Assembly (NCBI GenBank): GCA_964526035.1
Contig: CAZGKE010000099.1
Coordinates: 1 to 13,443, forward strand
DNA length: 13,443 bases
Source of the DNA: DAOMOD01 sp964526035
GTDB taxonomy: Bacteria > Pseudomonadota > Gammaproteobacteria > Xanthomonadales > BPKI01
Direction: 5' to 3'
In this document: positions 1 to 8,003 of the stretch, in pieces
Position numbering within the stretch: position 1 is the stretch's first letter
How the letters are laid out: each line of letters begins with the position of its first letter
Position numbers and translations under genes: made by a program
Notes under the pieces: generated by a model
Database searches by the model: none
What the model was told of the DNA's origin: nothing
Seen by the model: only the letters and a program-made list of their open reading frames with translations

Positions 1-109
1 ATCGCGGCTTTCGCCGCTCCTACAAGACGCCCGCCACCTGGGGTAGGAGCTGCGCAAGCTGCGAATGGGCGGTGGGGATGAAACGTCTATCGCGGGTTTC
101 GCCGCTCCA
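1..109. repeat. REP-element cluster, three copies, two facing each other
   Basis: Three related short palindromic units are visible. Copy 1 (1-23, minus orientation) reads on its own strand GTAG-GA followed by a perfect GCGGC/GCCGC stem with a GAAA loop (stem arms at 4-8 and 13-17). Copy 2 (43-66, plus orientation) starts GTAGGAGC at 43 and has a weaker stem. Copy 3 (89-109, minus orientation) keeps the GAGCGGCGAAA core, but its head is degraded to CTGG. The GTAG heads of copies 1 and 2 face each other across a 19-base spacer, as in paired REP (BIME-like) units. A GTAG head before a hairpin is the hallmark of REPs mobilised by RAYT transposases. The cluster lies just downstream of egtD, where REPs often sit and may affect mRNA 3' ends. 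Confidence 0.75.
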
Positions 110-203
110 GCGCTGTTTGCGGGGTTCGGGCTGTGCGCGGTGCCGTGCCGCTTTCGGGGCGCGCACGAGGGCGTGTGGGCTTCGATCGGGTTCTGTGTCG
201 CGC
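110..203. other. Short non-coding stretch between the REP cluster and the egtD stop
   Basis: No credible gene was seen. A 7-bp perfect inverted repeat (133-139 with 160-166, 20-base loop) lies 38 bases past the egtD stop in the direction of egtD transcription. No U-run follows it, so a terminator is not demonstrated. Confidence 0.4.
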
Positions 204-1160
204 CTACCCGGGCGCCGCGAGGTAGTGCACCGAGAACCACTCGCGCTCATCGGTCCACACGCGCTGCGGTTCGAAGCCCGCCGCCCTGGCCAGCGCCTGG
301 AAGCGGGGCACGCTGAACTTGTATGAGCTTTCGCTGTGGATCGATTCGTCTTGCTGGAACTCGAAGCGCCGGCCGGCCACCTCGACGCTCTGCCTGACCT
401 CGCTCACCAGGTGCATCTCGATGCGCGAGGCGGCGGCGTTGAAGAAGGCGTGGTGGCGGAAGCGGGTCGGGTCGAAGTCGCCGTCCAGTTCGCGATTGAT
501 GTGCACCAGCATGTTGCGGTTGAAGGCGGCGGTGACGCCGGCGGCGTCGTTGTAGGCGGCGTTGAGCACGGCCTCGTCCTTGACCAGGTCGACGCCCACC
601 AGCATGCCGCCGCCGCGAAGGCGTTCCGCCCATGCGGCGAGGAAGGTTTCGGCGTCGGCCGGCGTCATGTTGCCGATGGTGGAACCGGGGAAGAAGCCGA
701 CCAGGGGGCCGTCGCCGGGGCTGTCCTCCAGCGGCAGCGCTGCGTCCTCGCCGTAGTCGGCGACGATGCCGGTCATCGGGATGTGCGGAAACTCGCGTGC
801 CAGTGCGCGGGTGGCGGCACGCAGCTGTTCGCCGGAGATGTCGATGGCCACGTAGCCTTCCGGTTCGCGCAGGATGCGCAGCAGGGTGCGCGCCTTGCGG
901 TGCGAGCCGGAACCCAGCTCGACCAGCCGACAGCCCTCGCCCAGCGATTCGGCAATGGCGCGGCCGTGCTCGCGCAGGATCGCGAGCTCGGTACGCGTGG
1001 GGTAGTACTCGGGCTGGTCGCAGATCAACTCGAACAGGCGTGAGCCCTCGGCGTCGTAGAACAGCCAGGCGGGCAGCCATTTGGGCGACGTCGAGAGTCC
1101 GTCCAGCACCACCTGGCGCAGGTCGGCCAGTTCCGGGGAGAGATCGATGATGGTGGGCAT
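204..1160 (-). CDS. egtD: L-histidine N-alpha-methyltransferase EgtD (ergothioneine synthesis)
   Basis: This 318-aa protein should trimethylate the alpha-amino group of histidine with three SAM molecules, giving hercynine in the cytoplasm. Family features are clear: the LFYDAEGSRLFE and PEYYPTRTE blocks (residues 33-58), a SAM-binding ELGSGS loop (81-86), an FFPGSTIGN block (156-164) and a GVDLVKD block (189-195). The histidine-binding E-x-S pair appears as SESS with E277 and S279, matching E282/S284 of the mycobacterial enzyme; N164 would match N166. Length is normal. Its ATG (1160-1158) directly follows the TGA of egtB (1163-1161), giving TGAATG. The two genes are therefore almost certainly cotranscribed and translationally coupled. 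The product hercynine is the substrate of the upstream-encoded EgtB. Recognition is firm. Confidence 0.93.
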   Translation of the reverse strand: MPTIIDLSPELADLRQVVLDGLSTSPKWLPAWLFYDAEGSRLFELICDQPEYYPTRTELAILREHGRAIAESLGEGCRLVELGSGSHRKARTLLRILREPEGYVAIDISGEQLRAATRALAREFPHIPMTGIVADYGEDAALPLEDSPGDGPLVGFFPGSTIGNMTPADAETFLAAWAERLRGGGMLVGVDLVKDEAVLNAAYNDAAGVTAAFNRNMLVHINRELDGDFDPTRFRHHAFFNAAASRIEMHLVSEVRQSVEVAGRRFEFQQDESIHSESSYKFSVPRFQALARAAGFEPQRVWTDEREWFSVHYLAAPG

Positions 1161-2408
1161 TCAGGCGTTCCTTGCCAGGCGCAGGCCGGAGAACTGCCAG
1201 CGTGCCTGAGGGTGAAAGAAGTTGCGGTAGGTGGGGCGTGCGTGTCCCGGCGCGGTGGCGCAGGAGGCGCCGCGCAGCACCATCTGGCCGGACATGAACT
1301 TGCCGTTGTATTCGCCCTCGGCGCCGGGCGGTGGGCGGAAGCCGGGGTAGGCGGCATAGGCCGATGCGCTCCACTCCCAGACTTCGCCGAAGTCGCTGCC
1401 GGCTGCCGGATGCAGGCGCTCGGGATCGGCTGCGCCGAGGGGCTGTGCCGATGCCAGGGTTTCCCACTCGGCCTCGCCCGGCAGCCGCGCGTCGGCCCAG
1501 CGCGCGTAGGCGTCGGCTTCGTAGTGGCTGATGTGGCAGACCGGCTCGGCGGGGTCGATGTCGCGCATGCCGGCCACGGTGAACTGTCGCCAGTGGCCGT
1601 CGTCCTGTTCCCAGTACAGCGGCGCCTGCCAGCCTTCGCGCTGCAGCGCATCCCAGCCGTCGGACAGCCACAGGCGCGGCTCGCGGTAGCCGCCGTCGTC
1701 GATGAAGGCGAGGTATTCGCCGTTGCTCACCGGGCGCGTCGCCATGGCGAAGGGTTCCAGCCAGACGCGATGGCGCGGACCTTCGTTGTCGAAGGCGAAC
1801 CCGCGGCCGTCATGGCCGATCTCCACCGCGCCGGCGGCGGCCCATTCGATCCAGCCCATCGCCGCCGCCGCTTCGCATCGCGGCGCCGGCAGGTTGCGCC
1901 AGGCGGGCCGCAGCGGGTTCTGGAACAGCAGGTGCTTGATGTCGGTGACCAGCAGCTCCTGATGCTGCTGCTCGTGGTGCAGGCCCAGTTCCAGCATGGT
2001 CAGGGCACGCGGCGAGGCGCTGCCGGAGGCGAGCAGGTCCAGCACGCGGGTTTCCACTTCGTGTCGGTAGTCGAGCACCTGCGCCAGCGACGGCCGGGTC
2101 AGCAGGCCGCGCTGCGGGCGCGGGTGGCGTTCGCCAAGGGCCTGGTAGTAGGAGTTGAGCAGGGTGTGCCAGCCGGGCCGCAGCGCGGGGATCTGCAGTT
2201 CCGGCTGCAGCAGCATCACTTCGAAGAACCAGGTGGTGTGGCCGAGGTGCCACTTGCCGGGGCTGGCGTCGGGCATGGATTGCGGGGTGAGGTCTTCGGC
2301 GCTGAGATTTTCGACCAGGGCCAGGGTGCGTTCGCGTACGGCGCGAAAGCGTGCCGCCAGCGCGGAGGCGGCGGTGGCCGGGTCAAATGCAGGGGGGCAG
2401 GCGCTCAT
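1161..2408 (-). CDS. egtB: Hercynine oxygenase EgtB, sulfoxide synthase of ergothioneine synthesis
   Basis: The 415-aa protein has the two-part EgtB architecture: an N-terminal DinB-like helical domain (about residues 15-165) and a C-terminal formylglycine-generating-enzyme/sulfatase-modifying fold (about 185-415). Likely iron ligands are in WHLGH (53-57) and the H-x3-H-x-E motif (H145, H149, E151). The C-terminus carries the family blocks GEVWEWSASAY, YNGKFMSGQMVLRGAS and RWQFSGLRLAR. EgtB joins hercynine to the sulfur of cysteine or gamma-glutamylcysteine with O2, forming a sulfoxide. The thiol donor used here cannot be read from the sequence. The ATG at 2408 is preferred because family homology begins soon after it; the frame is open further upstream with another ATG 23 codons earlier, and no strong ribosome site settles the choice. 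egtA, egtC and egtE are absent from the window. Confidence 0.92.
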   Translation of the reverse strand: MSACPPAFDPATAASALAARFRAVRERTLALVENLSAEDLTPQSMPDASPGKWHLGHTTWFFEVMLLQPELQIPALRPGWHTLLNSYYQALGERHPRPQRGLLTRPSLAQVLDYRHEVETRVLDLLASGSASPRALTMLELGLHHEQQHQELLVTDIKHLLFQNPLRPAWRNLPAPRCEAAAAMGWIEWAAAGAVEIGHDGRGFAFDNEGPRHRVWLEPFAMATRPVSNGEYLAFIDDGGYREPRLWLSDGWDALQREGWQAPLYWEQDDGHWRQFTVAGMRDIDPAEPVCHISHYEADAYARWADARLPGEAEWETLASAQPLGAADPERLHPAAGSDFGEVWEWSASAYAAYPGFRPPPGAEGEYNGKFMSGQMVLRGASCATAPGHARPTYRNFFHPQARWQFSGLRLARNA

Positions 2409-2546
2409 GCCGAGGATGGGACCGGAGTCGAAGCCGATGGATTTCAGAACCTTAGCACCGACGCCTGAAGGGCGCATGACGGCTCGTGGCCTGTAACCGG
2501 GGCGGCCTTGCCGGTACAATCCAGTTTTCCAACGCCCTGAAACCGC
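2409..2546. promoter_or_regulatory. Divergent egtB / pyrG intergenic region with candidate pyrG -10 box
   Basis: This 138-bp gap must hold promoters for both directions. On the plus strand TACAAT (2515-2520) matches the sigma-70 -10 consensus at five of six bases and lies 26 bases before the pyrG ATG. No good -35 is present at 16-18 bp upstream: TGTAAC at 2492-2497 is the poor 17-bp-spaced hexamer. The pyrG ATG has no clear Shine-Dalgarno sequence. I could not pick a convincing minus-strand promoter for egtB-egtD. Confidence 0.35.
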
Positions 2547-4199
<1,653 letters not shown>

Positions 4200-4232
4200 T
4201 GGCGCACGGAAACGCGCAGGCTTTCGAGGTGG

Positions 4233-4281
4233 TTCGAGAGCCTGTCCTGAGGAGCGCGCGCAGCGCGCGTCTCGAAGGGCC
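4233..4281. repeat. Palindromic intergenic repeat element between pyrG and kdsA
   Basis: Outer arms TTCGAG (4233-4238) and CTCGAA (4271-4276) enclose a core with a perfect CGCGCG/CGCGCG stem (4255-4260 and 4264-4269, loop CAG). The pattern of an arm, CCTGAGGAGCG, a GC-rich core and TCTCGAAGG resembles a dispersed palindromic repeat I associate with many proteobacterial genomes. That resemblance is from memory. It ends 40 bases before the kdsA start, inside the probable pyrG-kdsA transcript, and could attenuate or stabilise the mRNA there. It is not related in sequence to the GTAG-headed REPs at the left edge. Confidence 0.6.
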
Positions 4282-4320
4282 CGCCTCTACGTTCCAGCAG
4301 ACCGTATCGTCGGAGGCTTC

Positions 4321-5151
4321 GTGAATCTGTGTGGCTTCAAGATCGGCCTCGACCAGCCGTTCTTCCTGATCGCCGGCCCCTGCGTGGTGGAGTCCATGCA
4401 GCTGCAGCTCGATACCGCCGGTACGCTCAAGGAGATCACCGGTCGGCTCGGCATCCCGTTCATCTTCAAGTCCAGCTTCGACAAGGCCAACCGCAGCTCC
4501 GACCAGAGCTTCCGCGGACCCGGTCTTGAGGAAGGCCTCAAGGTGCTGGGCGAGGTGAAGCGCCAGATCGGCGTTCCGGTCCTGACCGACGTGCACGAGT
4601 ACACGCCGATGGACGAAGTCGCCTCCGTGGTTGACGTGCTGCAGACGCCGGCCTTCCTGTGTCGGCAGACTGACTTCATCCAGAACGTGGCGCGCGCCGG
4701 CAAGCCGGTGAACATCAAGAAGGGTCAGTTTCTCGCGCCCTGGGACATGAAGCACGTGGTAGCCAAGGCGCGGGCAGTTGGCAACGAGCAGATCATAGTC
4801 TGCGAGCGCGGCGCCAGTTTCGGCTACAACAACTTGGTCTCGGACATGCGTTCGCTGGCGGTGATGCGCGAGACCGGCTGTCCGGTGGTGTTCGACGCCA
4901 CTCATTCGGTGCAGCTGCCGGGTGGGCAGGGGGCAAGTTCCGGAGGTCAGCGCGAGTTCGTGCCGGTGCTGGCACGCGCCGCCGTGGCGGTGGGTATCGC
5001 CGGCCTGTTTGCCGAAACCCACCCCGATCCCGACAAGGCGCTGTCCGATGGTCCGAATGCCTGGCCGCTGGGCAAGATGGAGGCGCTGCTGGAGACGCTT
5101 CTGGCACTGGATCGCGTGGTCAAGCAGCAGAAGTTTCTGGAAGCGGAGTAG
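4321..5151 (+). CDS. kdsA: 3-deoxy-8-phosphooctulonate synthase (KDO 8-P synthase), metal-dependent type
   Basis: The 276-aa enzyme condenses phosphoenolpyruvate with arabinose 5-phosphate to give Kdo 8-phosphate for the inner core of lipopolysaccharide. Motifs include FLIAGPCVVES (15-25), FKSSFDKANRSS (49-60), RGPGLEEGL (65-73), LTDVHE (88-93), KKGQFLAPWDMKH (133-145), CERGASFGYNNL (161-172) and FDATHSVQLPGG (191-202). C21, H195, E232 and D243 match the metal ligands C11, H185, E222 and D233 of the Aquifex enzyme at a constant offset of ten; E. coli has Asn at the Cys position. The GTG at 4321 is chosen because homology starts at once (NLCGFKIGL) and GGAGG lies at 4312-4316, though with only four bases of spacing. 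The frame is open upstream, but that stretch crosses the repeat element. PEP would come from the enolase encoded next. Confidence 0.95.
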   Translation: MNLCGFKIGLDQPFFLIAGPCVVESMQLQLDTAGTLKEITGRLGIPFIFKSSFDKANRSSDQSFRGPGLEEGLKVLGEVKRQIGVPVLTDVHEYTPMDEVASVVDVLQTPAFLCRQTDFIQNVARAGKPVNIKKGQFLAPWDMKHVVAKARAVGNEQIIVCERGASFGYNNLVSDMRSLAVMRETGCPVVFDATHSVQLPGGQGASSGGQREFVPVLARAAVAVGIAGLFAETHPDPDKALSDGPNAWPLGKMEALLETLLALDRVVKQQKFLEAE

Positions 5152-5204
5152 TCCGCCAAGCGCTTGCAGCACAAGCATTTCCGCCCCGAAGGATCCCGCC
5201 CGAC

Positions 5205-6500
5205 ATGACGCAGATCACCCATATCCATGCTCGCGAAATCCTCGATTCGCGCGGCAATCCCACGCTTGAGGCCGAGGTGACGCTGGCATCCGGTCCCACC
5301 GGTCGCGCCCTGGTGCCCTCCGGCGCTTCGACCGGCGCGCGTGAGGCCGTCGAGCTGCGCGATGGCGACAAGAACCGTTACGGTGGCAAGGGAGTGAGAA
5401 GCGCCGTGGCGAACGTCAACGGCGCCATTGCCGAAGCGCTCAGAGGCTTTGATGCGGCCGACCAGAAGGGCCTCGACGCGAAGCTGATCGCGCTCGACGG
5501 CAGCGACAACAAGGGTCGACTCGGCGCCAACGCGCTGCTCGGCGTGTCGCTGGCCGCTGCGCACGCGGTCGCGGCGAGTCGCAAGATGCCGCTGTGGCGC
5601 CACCTCGGCGGCGACGGTGTGCTGTTGCTGCCGGTGCCGATGATGAACATCATCAACGGCGGCGCGCATGCCGACAACAACGTCGACATGCAGGAGTTCA
5701 TGATCCTCCCGGTGGGCGCCGCAAGCTTCTCCGAGGCGCTGCGCGCCGGCGTGGAAATCTTCCACTCGCTCAAGTCGGTGCTGAAGAAGCTGGGTCTGTC
5801 CACCGCGGTGGGCGACGAGGGCGGATTCGCGCCCGACCTGCGCTCCAACGAAGAGGCGGTCGAAGTGATCCTCGAGGCCATCGGCAAGACCGGATACGTG
5901 GCCGGCAGCGATGTATTCCTTGGGCTGGACGTGGCCAGCTCGGAGTTCCATCGCGACGGTCTGTATGATCTTGACGCCGAAGGCAAGTCGCTCGACGCCG
6001 GTCAGTTCGCCGACCTTCTGGCGGACTGGTGCGACCGTTACCCGATCATCAGCATCGAGGATGGCATGGCCGAAGACGACTGGGCTGGCTGGAAGCAGCT
6101 CAGCGAGCGCCTGGGTCATCGCGTGCAGCTGGTCGGTGACGATCTGTTCGTGACCAATCCGGCGATTCTTCGCGAAGGCATCGACAAGGGCGTTGCCAAC
6201 TCGATCCTGATCAAAGTCAACCAGATCGGTACGCTCAGCGAGACTCTTGAAGCCATTGCCATGGCAGAAGCCGCCGGATACTCGCAGGTGATCTCGCACC
6301 GTTCCGGCGAAACCGAGGACACCACCATTGCCGACCTGGCCGTAGCCTCCACGGCGACACAGATCAAGACCGGTTCACTGTGTCGCTCCGATCGCGTGGC
6401 CAAGTACAACCAGCTGCTGCGCATCGAGGAGGCGTTGGGCGGCGATGCCCGCTATGCCGGTCGCGCCGCGTTCGCACAACTCGCCTCGGCGAGCGGCTGA
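5205..6500 (+). CDS. eno: Enolase (phosphopyruvate hydratase)
   Basis: The 431-aa glycolytic enzyme interconverts 2-phosphoglycerate and phosphoenolpyruvate, and in gammaproteobacteria also serves as an RNA degradosome partner. Conserved blocks are AREILDSRGNPTLE (9-22), SGASTG (39-44), MNIINGGAHADNN (147-159), VGDEGGFAP with E205 (202-210), SIEDGMAEDDW (283-293), ILIKVNQIGTLSET with K337 (334-347) and SHRSGETEDT (364-373). Mg ligands D242, E285 and D312 fit E. coli D246, E290 and D317. An AAGGA sequence (5189-5193) precedes the ATG by 11 bases. It lies 53 bp after kdsA and 17 bp before ftsB, with no terminator seen on either side. Nothing in it looks unusual. Confidence 0.98.
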   Translation: MTQITHIHAREILDSRGNPTLEAEVTLASGPTGRALVPSGASTGAREAVELRDGDKNRYGGKGVRSAVANVNGAIAEALRGFDAADQKGLDAKLIALDGSDNKGRLGANALLGVSLAAAHAVAASRKMPLWRHLGGDGVLLLPVPMMNIINGGAHADNNVDMQEFMILPVGAASFSEALRAGVEIFHSLKSVLKKLGLSTAVGDEGGFAPDLRSNEEAVEVILEAIGKTGYVAGSDVFLGLDVASSEFHRDGLYDLDAEGKSLDAGQFADLLADWCDRYPIISIEDGMAEDDWAGWKQLSERLGHRVQLVGDDLFVTNPAILREGIDKGVANSILIKVNQIGTLSETLEAIAMAEAAGYSQVISHRSGETEDTTIADLAVASTATQIKTGSLCRSDRVAKYNQLLRIEEALGGDARYAGRAAFAQLASASG

Positions 6501-6517
6501 TCCGGAGGTCTGCTGCG

Positions 6518-6835
6518 ATGGGCCGCTACGTGGTGCTCGGCCTGCTCGCGCTGCTGCTGGTGCTGCAGGTGCGTCTCTGGGTAGGCGGTGGCGGCATGCG
6601 TGAGGTCTGGCGTCTCGAGGCCGCAGTGGAGCAGCAGCAGAAGGAGAACGAGGGGCACCATCGGCGCAATCAGGCGCTGGCCGCCGAAGTACAGGATCTG
6701 CGCGAGGGCGAGGAAGCGGTGGAGGAGCGTGCCCGCTCGGAGCTCGGCATGATCAAGCCGGGCGAGGTGTTCTACCACGTGGTCGATGAGGCGCCGCAAC
6801 AGGCGCCGCGCGACGAAGAGGAGCAGCAGCCGTGA
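6518..6835 (+). CDS. ftsB: Cell division protein FtsB (septum-formation coiled-coil protein)
   Basis: The 105-aa protein has a short cytoplasmic start, one membrane helix (about residues 4-21, LLALLLVLQVRLW), and a periplasmic segment rich in E, Q and charged residues that suits a coiled coil (about 30-70). The family block RARSELGMIKPGEVFYHVV follows near 74-92. FtsB acts in the FtsQ-FtsB-FtsL complex of the divisome. The last 15 or so residues are acidic and Q-rich. The ATG at 6518 has GGAGG at 6504-6508; longer in-frame extensions overlap eno and are unlikely. The position directly after eno and before ispD is the classic gammaproteobacterial order. The stop overlaps the ispD start by four bases. 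Confidence 0.92.
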   Translation: MGRYVVLGLLALLLVLQVRLWVGGGGMREVWRLEAAVEQQQKENEGHHRRNQALAAEVQDLREGEEAVEERARSELGMIKPGEVFYHVVDEAPQQAPRDEEEQQP

Positions 6836-7518
6836 CCTGGGCGGTCGTGGTGGCCGCAGGACGCGGTGTGCGCTTCGGTGGACAGATTCCCAAGCAGTTC
6901 GTCCCGGTGCTCGGCAAGCCCTTGCTGCAGCACGCCATCGAACGCATCGCGGCCTGCACCTCGGTCGAGGGGCTGGTGGTGGTGCTGCCCGGGGAAGTGA
7001 CGGCGCCGCTGCCGCAGGAGATTCGCGGCAAGCCTGTGCGCCGGGCCGCGGGTGGCGCGGAACGCGTGGACTCGGTGCGCAATGGTCTTTCCGCCCTGCC
7101 GGCCGACCTTGAAGATGCGATTCATGTGCTGGTGCACGACGGCGCCCGCCCCTGTGTGCGCGTTGCCGATGTCGAGCGGCTTCTCGATCGCGGCTGCGCG
7201 CATCCGGCCGGTGCGCTGCTTGCCGTGCCGGTCCGCGATACCCTCAAGCGCGCGGACGGCGATGGTCAGGTGTCAGCGACCCTTCCTCGGCATCAGATCT
7301 GGCGTGCGCAGACTCCCCAGGTGTTCCCGCTCGGTTTGCTGCGCTCGGCGCTGGCAGGTGCGCGCGGCACCGAGGTGACCGATGAAGCCTCGGCGATCGA
7401 GGCGCTCGGACTGCGGCCGCTGCTGGTGCCGGGCAGCGAAGACAACATCAAGGTCACCACCGAGTCCGACCTGCTGATGGCCGAGTGGATTCTCAGTTGC
7501 CAGGGCACCTTGCTGTGA
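6832..7518 (+). CDS. ispD: 2-C-methyl-D-erythritol 4-phosphate cytidylyltransferase
   Basis: The 228-aa enzyme transfers CMP from CTP to methylerythritol 4-phosphate in the MEP isoprenoid pathway. The sequence shows the nucleotide-binding block AAGRGVRFGGQIPKQF (8-23), a GGAERVDSV block, VHDGARP, PVRDTLK, RAQTPQ, TDEASA and the C-terminal GSEDNIKVT motif. It starts at GTG 6832, within GTGA shared with the ftsB stop. A purine-rich GAGGAG stretch lies about nine bases upstream, inside ftsB. The length is typical. The first residues (MTWAVVVAAG) match where the family fold begins, so no longer start is needed. It lies next to ispF, which acts two steps later. Confidence 0.96.
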   Translation: MTWAVVVAAGRGVRFGGQIPKQFVPVLGKPLLQHAIERIAACTSVEGLVVVLPGEVTAPLPQEIRGKPVRRAAGGAERVDSVRNGLSALPADLEDAIHVLVHDGARPCVRVADVERLLDRGCAHPAGALLAVPVRDTLKRADGDGQVSATLPRHQIWRAQTPQVFPLGLLRSALAGARGTEVTDEASAIEALGLRPLLVPGSEDNIKVTTESDLLMAEWILSCQGTLL

Positions 7519-8003
7519 TCCGCATCGGCCAGGGCTTCGATGTTCACGCGTTTGGCGACGGCGATCACGTGATGCTGGGGGGTGTGTCCATCCCGCACGG
7601 CCGCGGCATCGTCGCCCACTCCGATGGTGACGTGCTGATACACGCGCTGTGCGATGCGATGCTGGGCGCCCTGGCGCTGGGTGACATCGGTCACCATTTC
7701 CCGCCCTCGGACAATCGCTGGAAGGACGCCGACAGTCGGGTGCTGCTTCGTCAGGTGGTGTCGATGCTGGCTGCGCGGGGCTGGCGGGTGGCCAACATCG
7801 ATTCCACGGTGATCTGCGAGACCCCGAGGGTCGGTCCCCACGTCGCGGCCATGCGCGAGCGCATCGCTGCGGATCTCGCAGTCACCGTGGAATCGGTCAG
7901 CGTCAAGGCAACGACCAGCGAGCGACTTGGTTTCACCGGGCGCGGTGAGGGCATTGCCGCGCAGGTGGTGGTCCTGATCGTCGACTCGCAGACCCCGGGG
8001 TGA
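7515..8003 (+). CDS. ispF: 2-C-methyl-D-erythritol 2,4-cyclodiphosphate synthase
   Basis: The 162-aa enzyme cyclises CDP-methylerythritol 2-phosphate to the cyclodiphosphate with release of CMP, as a zinc-dependent trimer. Likely zinc ligands are D9 and H11 in IGQGFDVHAFG and H43 in SDGDVLIHALCD. Other signatures are GALALGDIGHHFPPSD and the TSERLGFTGRGEGIAAQ block near the C-terminus. The GTG at 7515 sits in a GTGA overlap with the ispD stop and gives the usual family N-terminus (IRIGQGFDVH). A more upstream ATG at 7485 in the same frame would add ten unconserved residues overlapping ispD and is less likely. No independent strong ribosome site is visible, which fits translational coupling. 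Confidence 0.95.
   Translation: MIRIGQGFDVHAFGDGDHVMLGGVSIPHGRGIVAHSDGDVLIHALCDAMLGALALGDIGHHFPPSDNRWKDADSRVLLRQVVSMLAARGWRVANIDSTVICETPRVGPHVAAMRERIAADLAVTVESVSVKATTSERLGFTGRGEGIAAQVVVLIVDSQTPG

Noticed and set aside
336..2468. Plus-strand frames of 235 and 418 codons opposite egtD and egtB.
   Set aside because: Shadows of the minus-strand genes; the sense proteins have complete family motifs and the antisense products have none.
4947..6299. Antisense open frame of 450 codons over kdsA and eno, and another of 346 codons at 4138-5178.
   Set aside because: Both are fully opposite firmly identified genes, are rich in His, Arg, Val and Gly as expected for antisense GC-biased frames, and have no recognisable domains.
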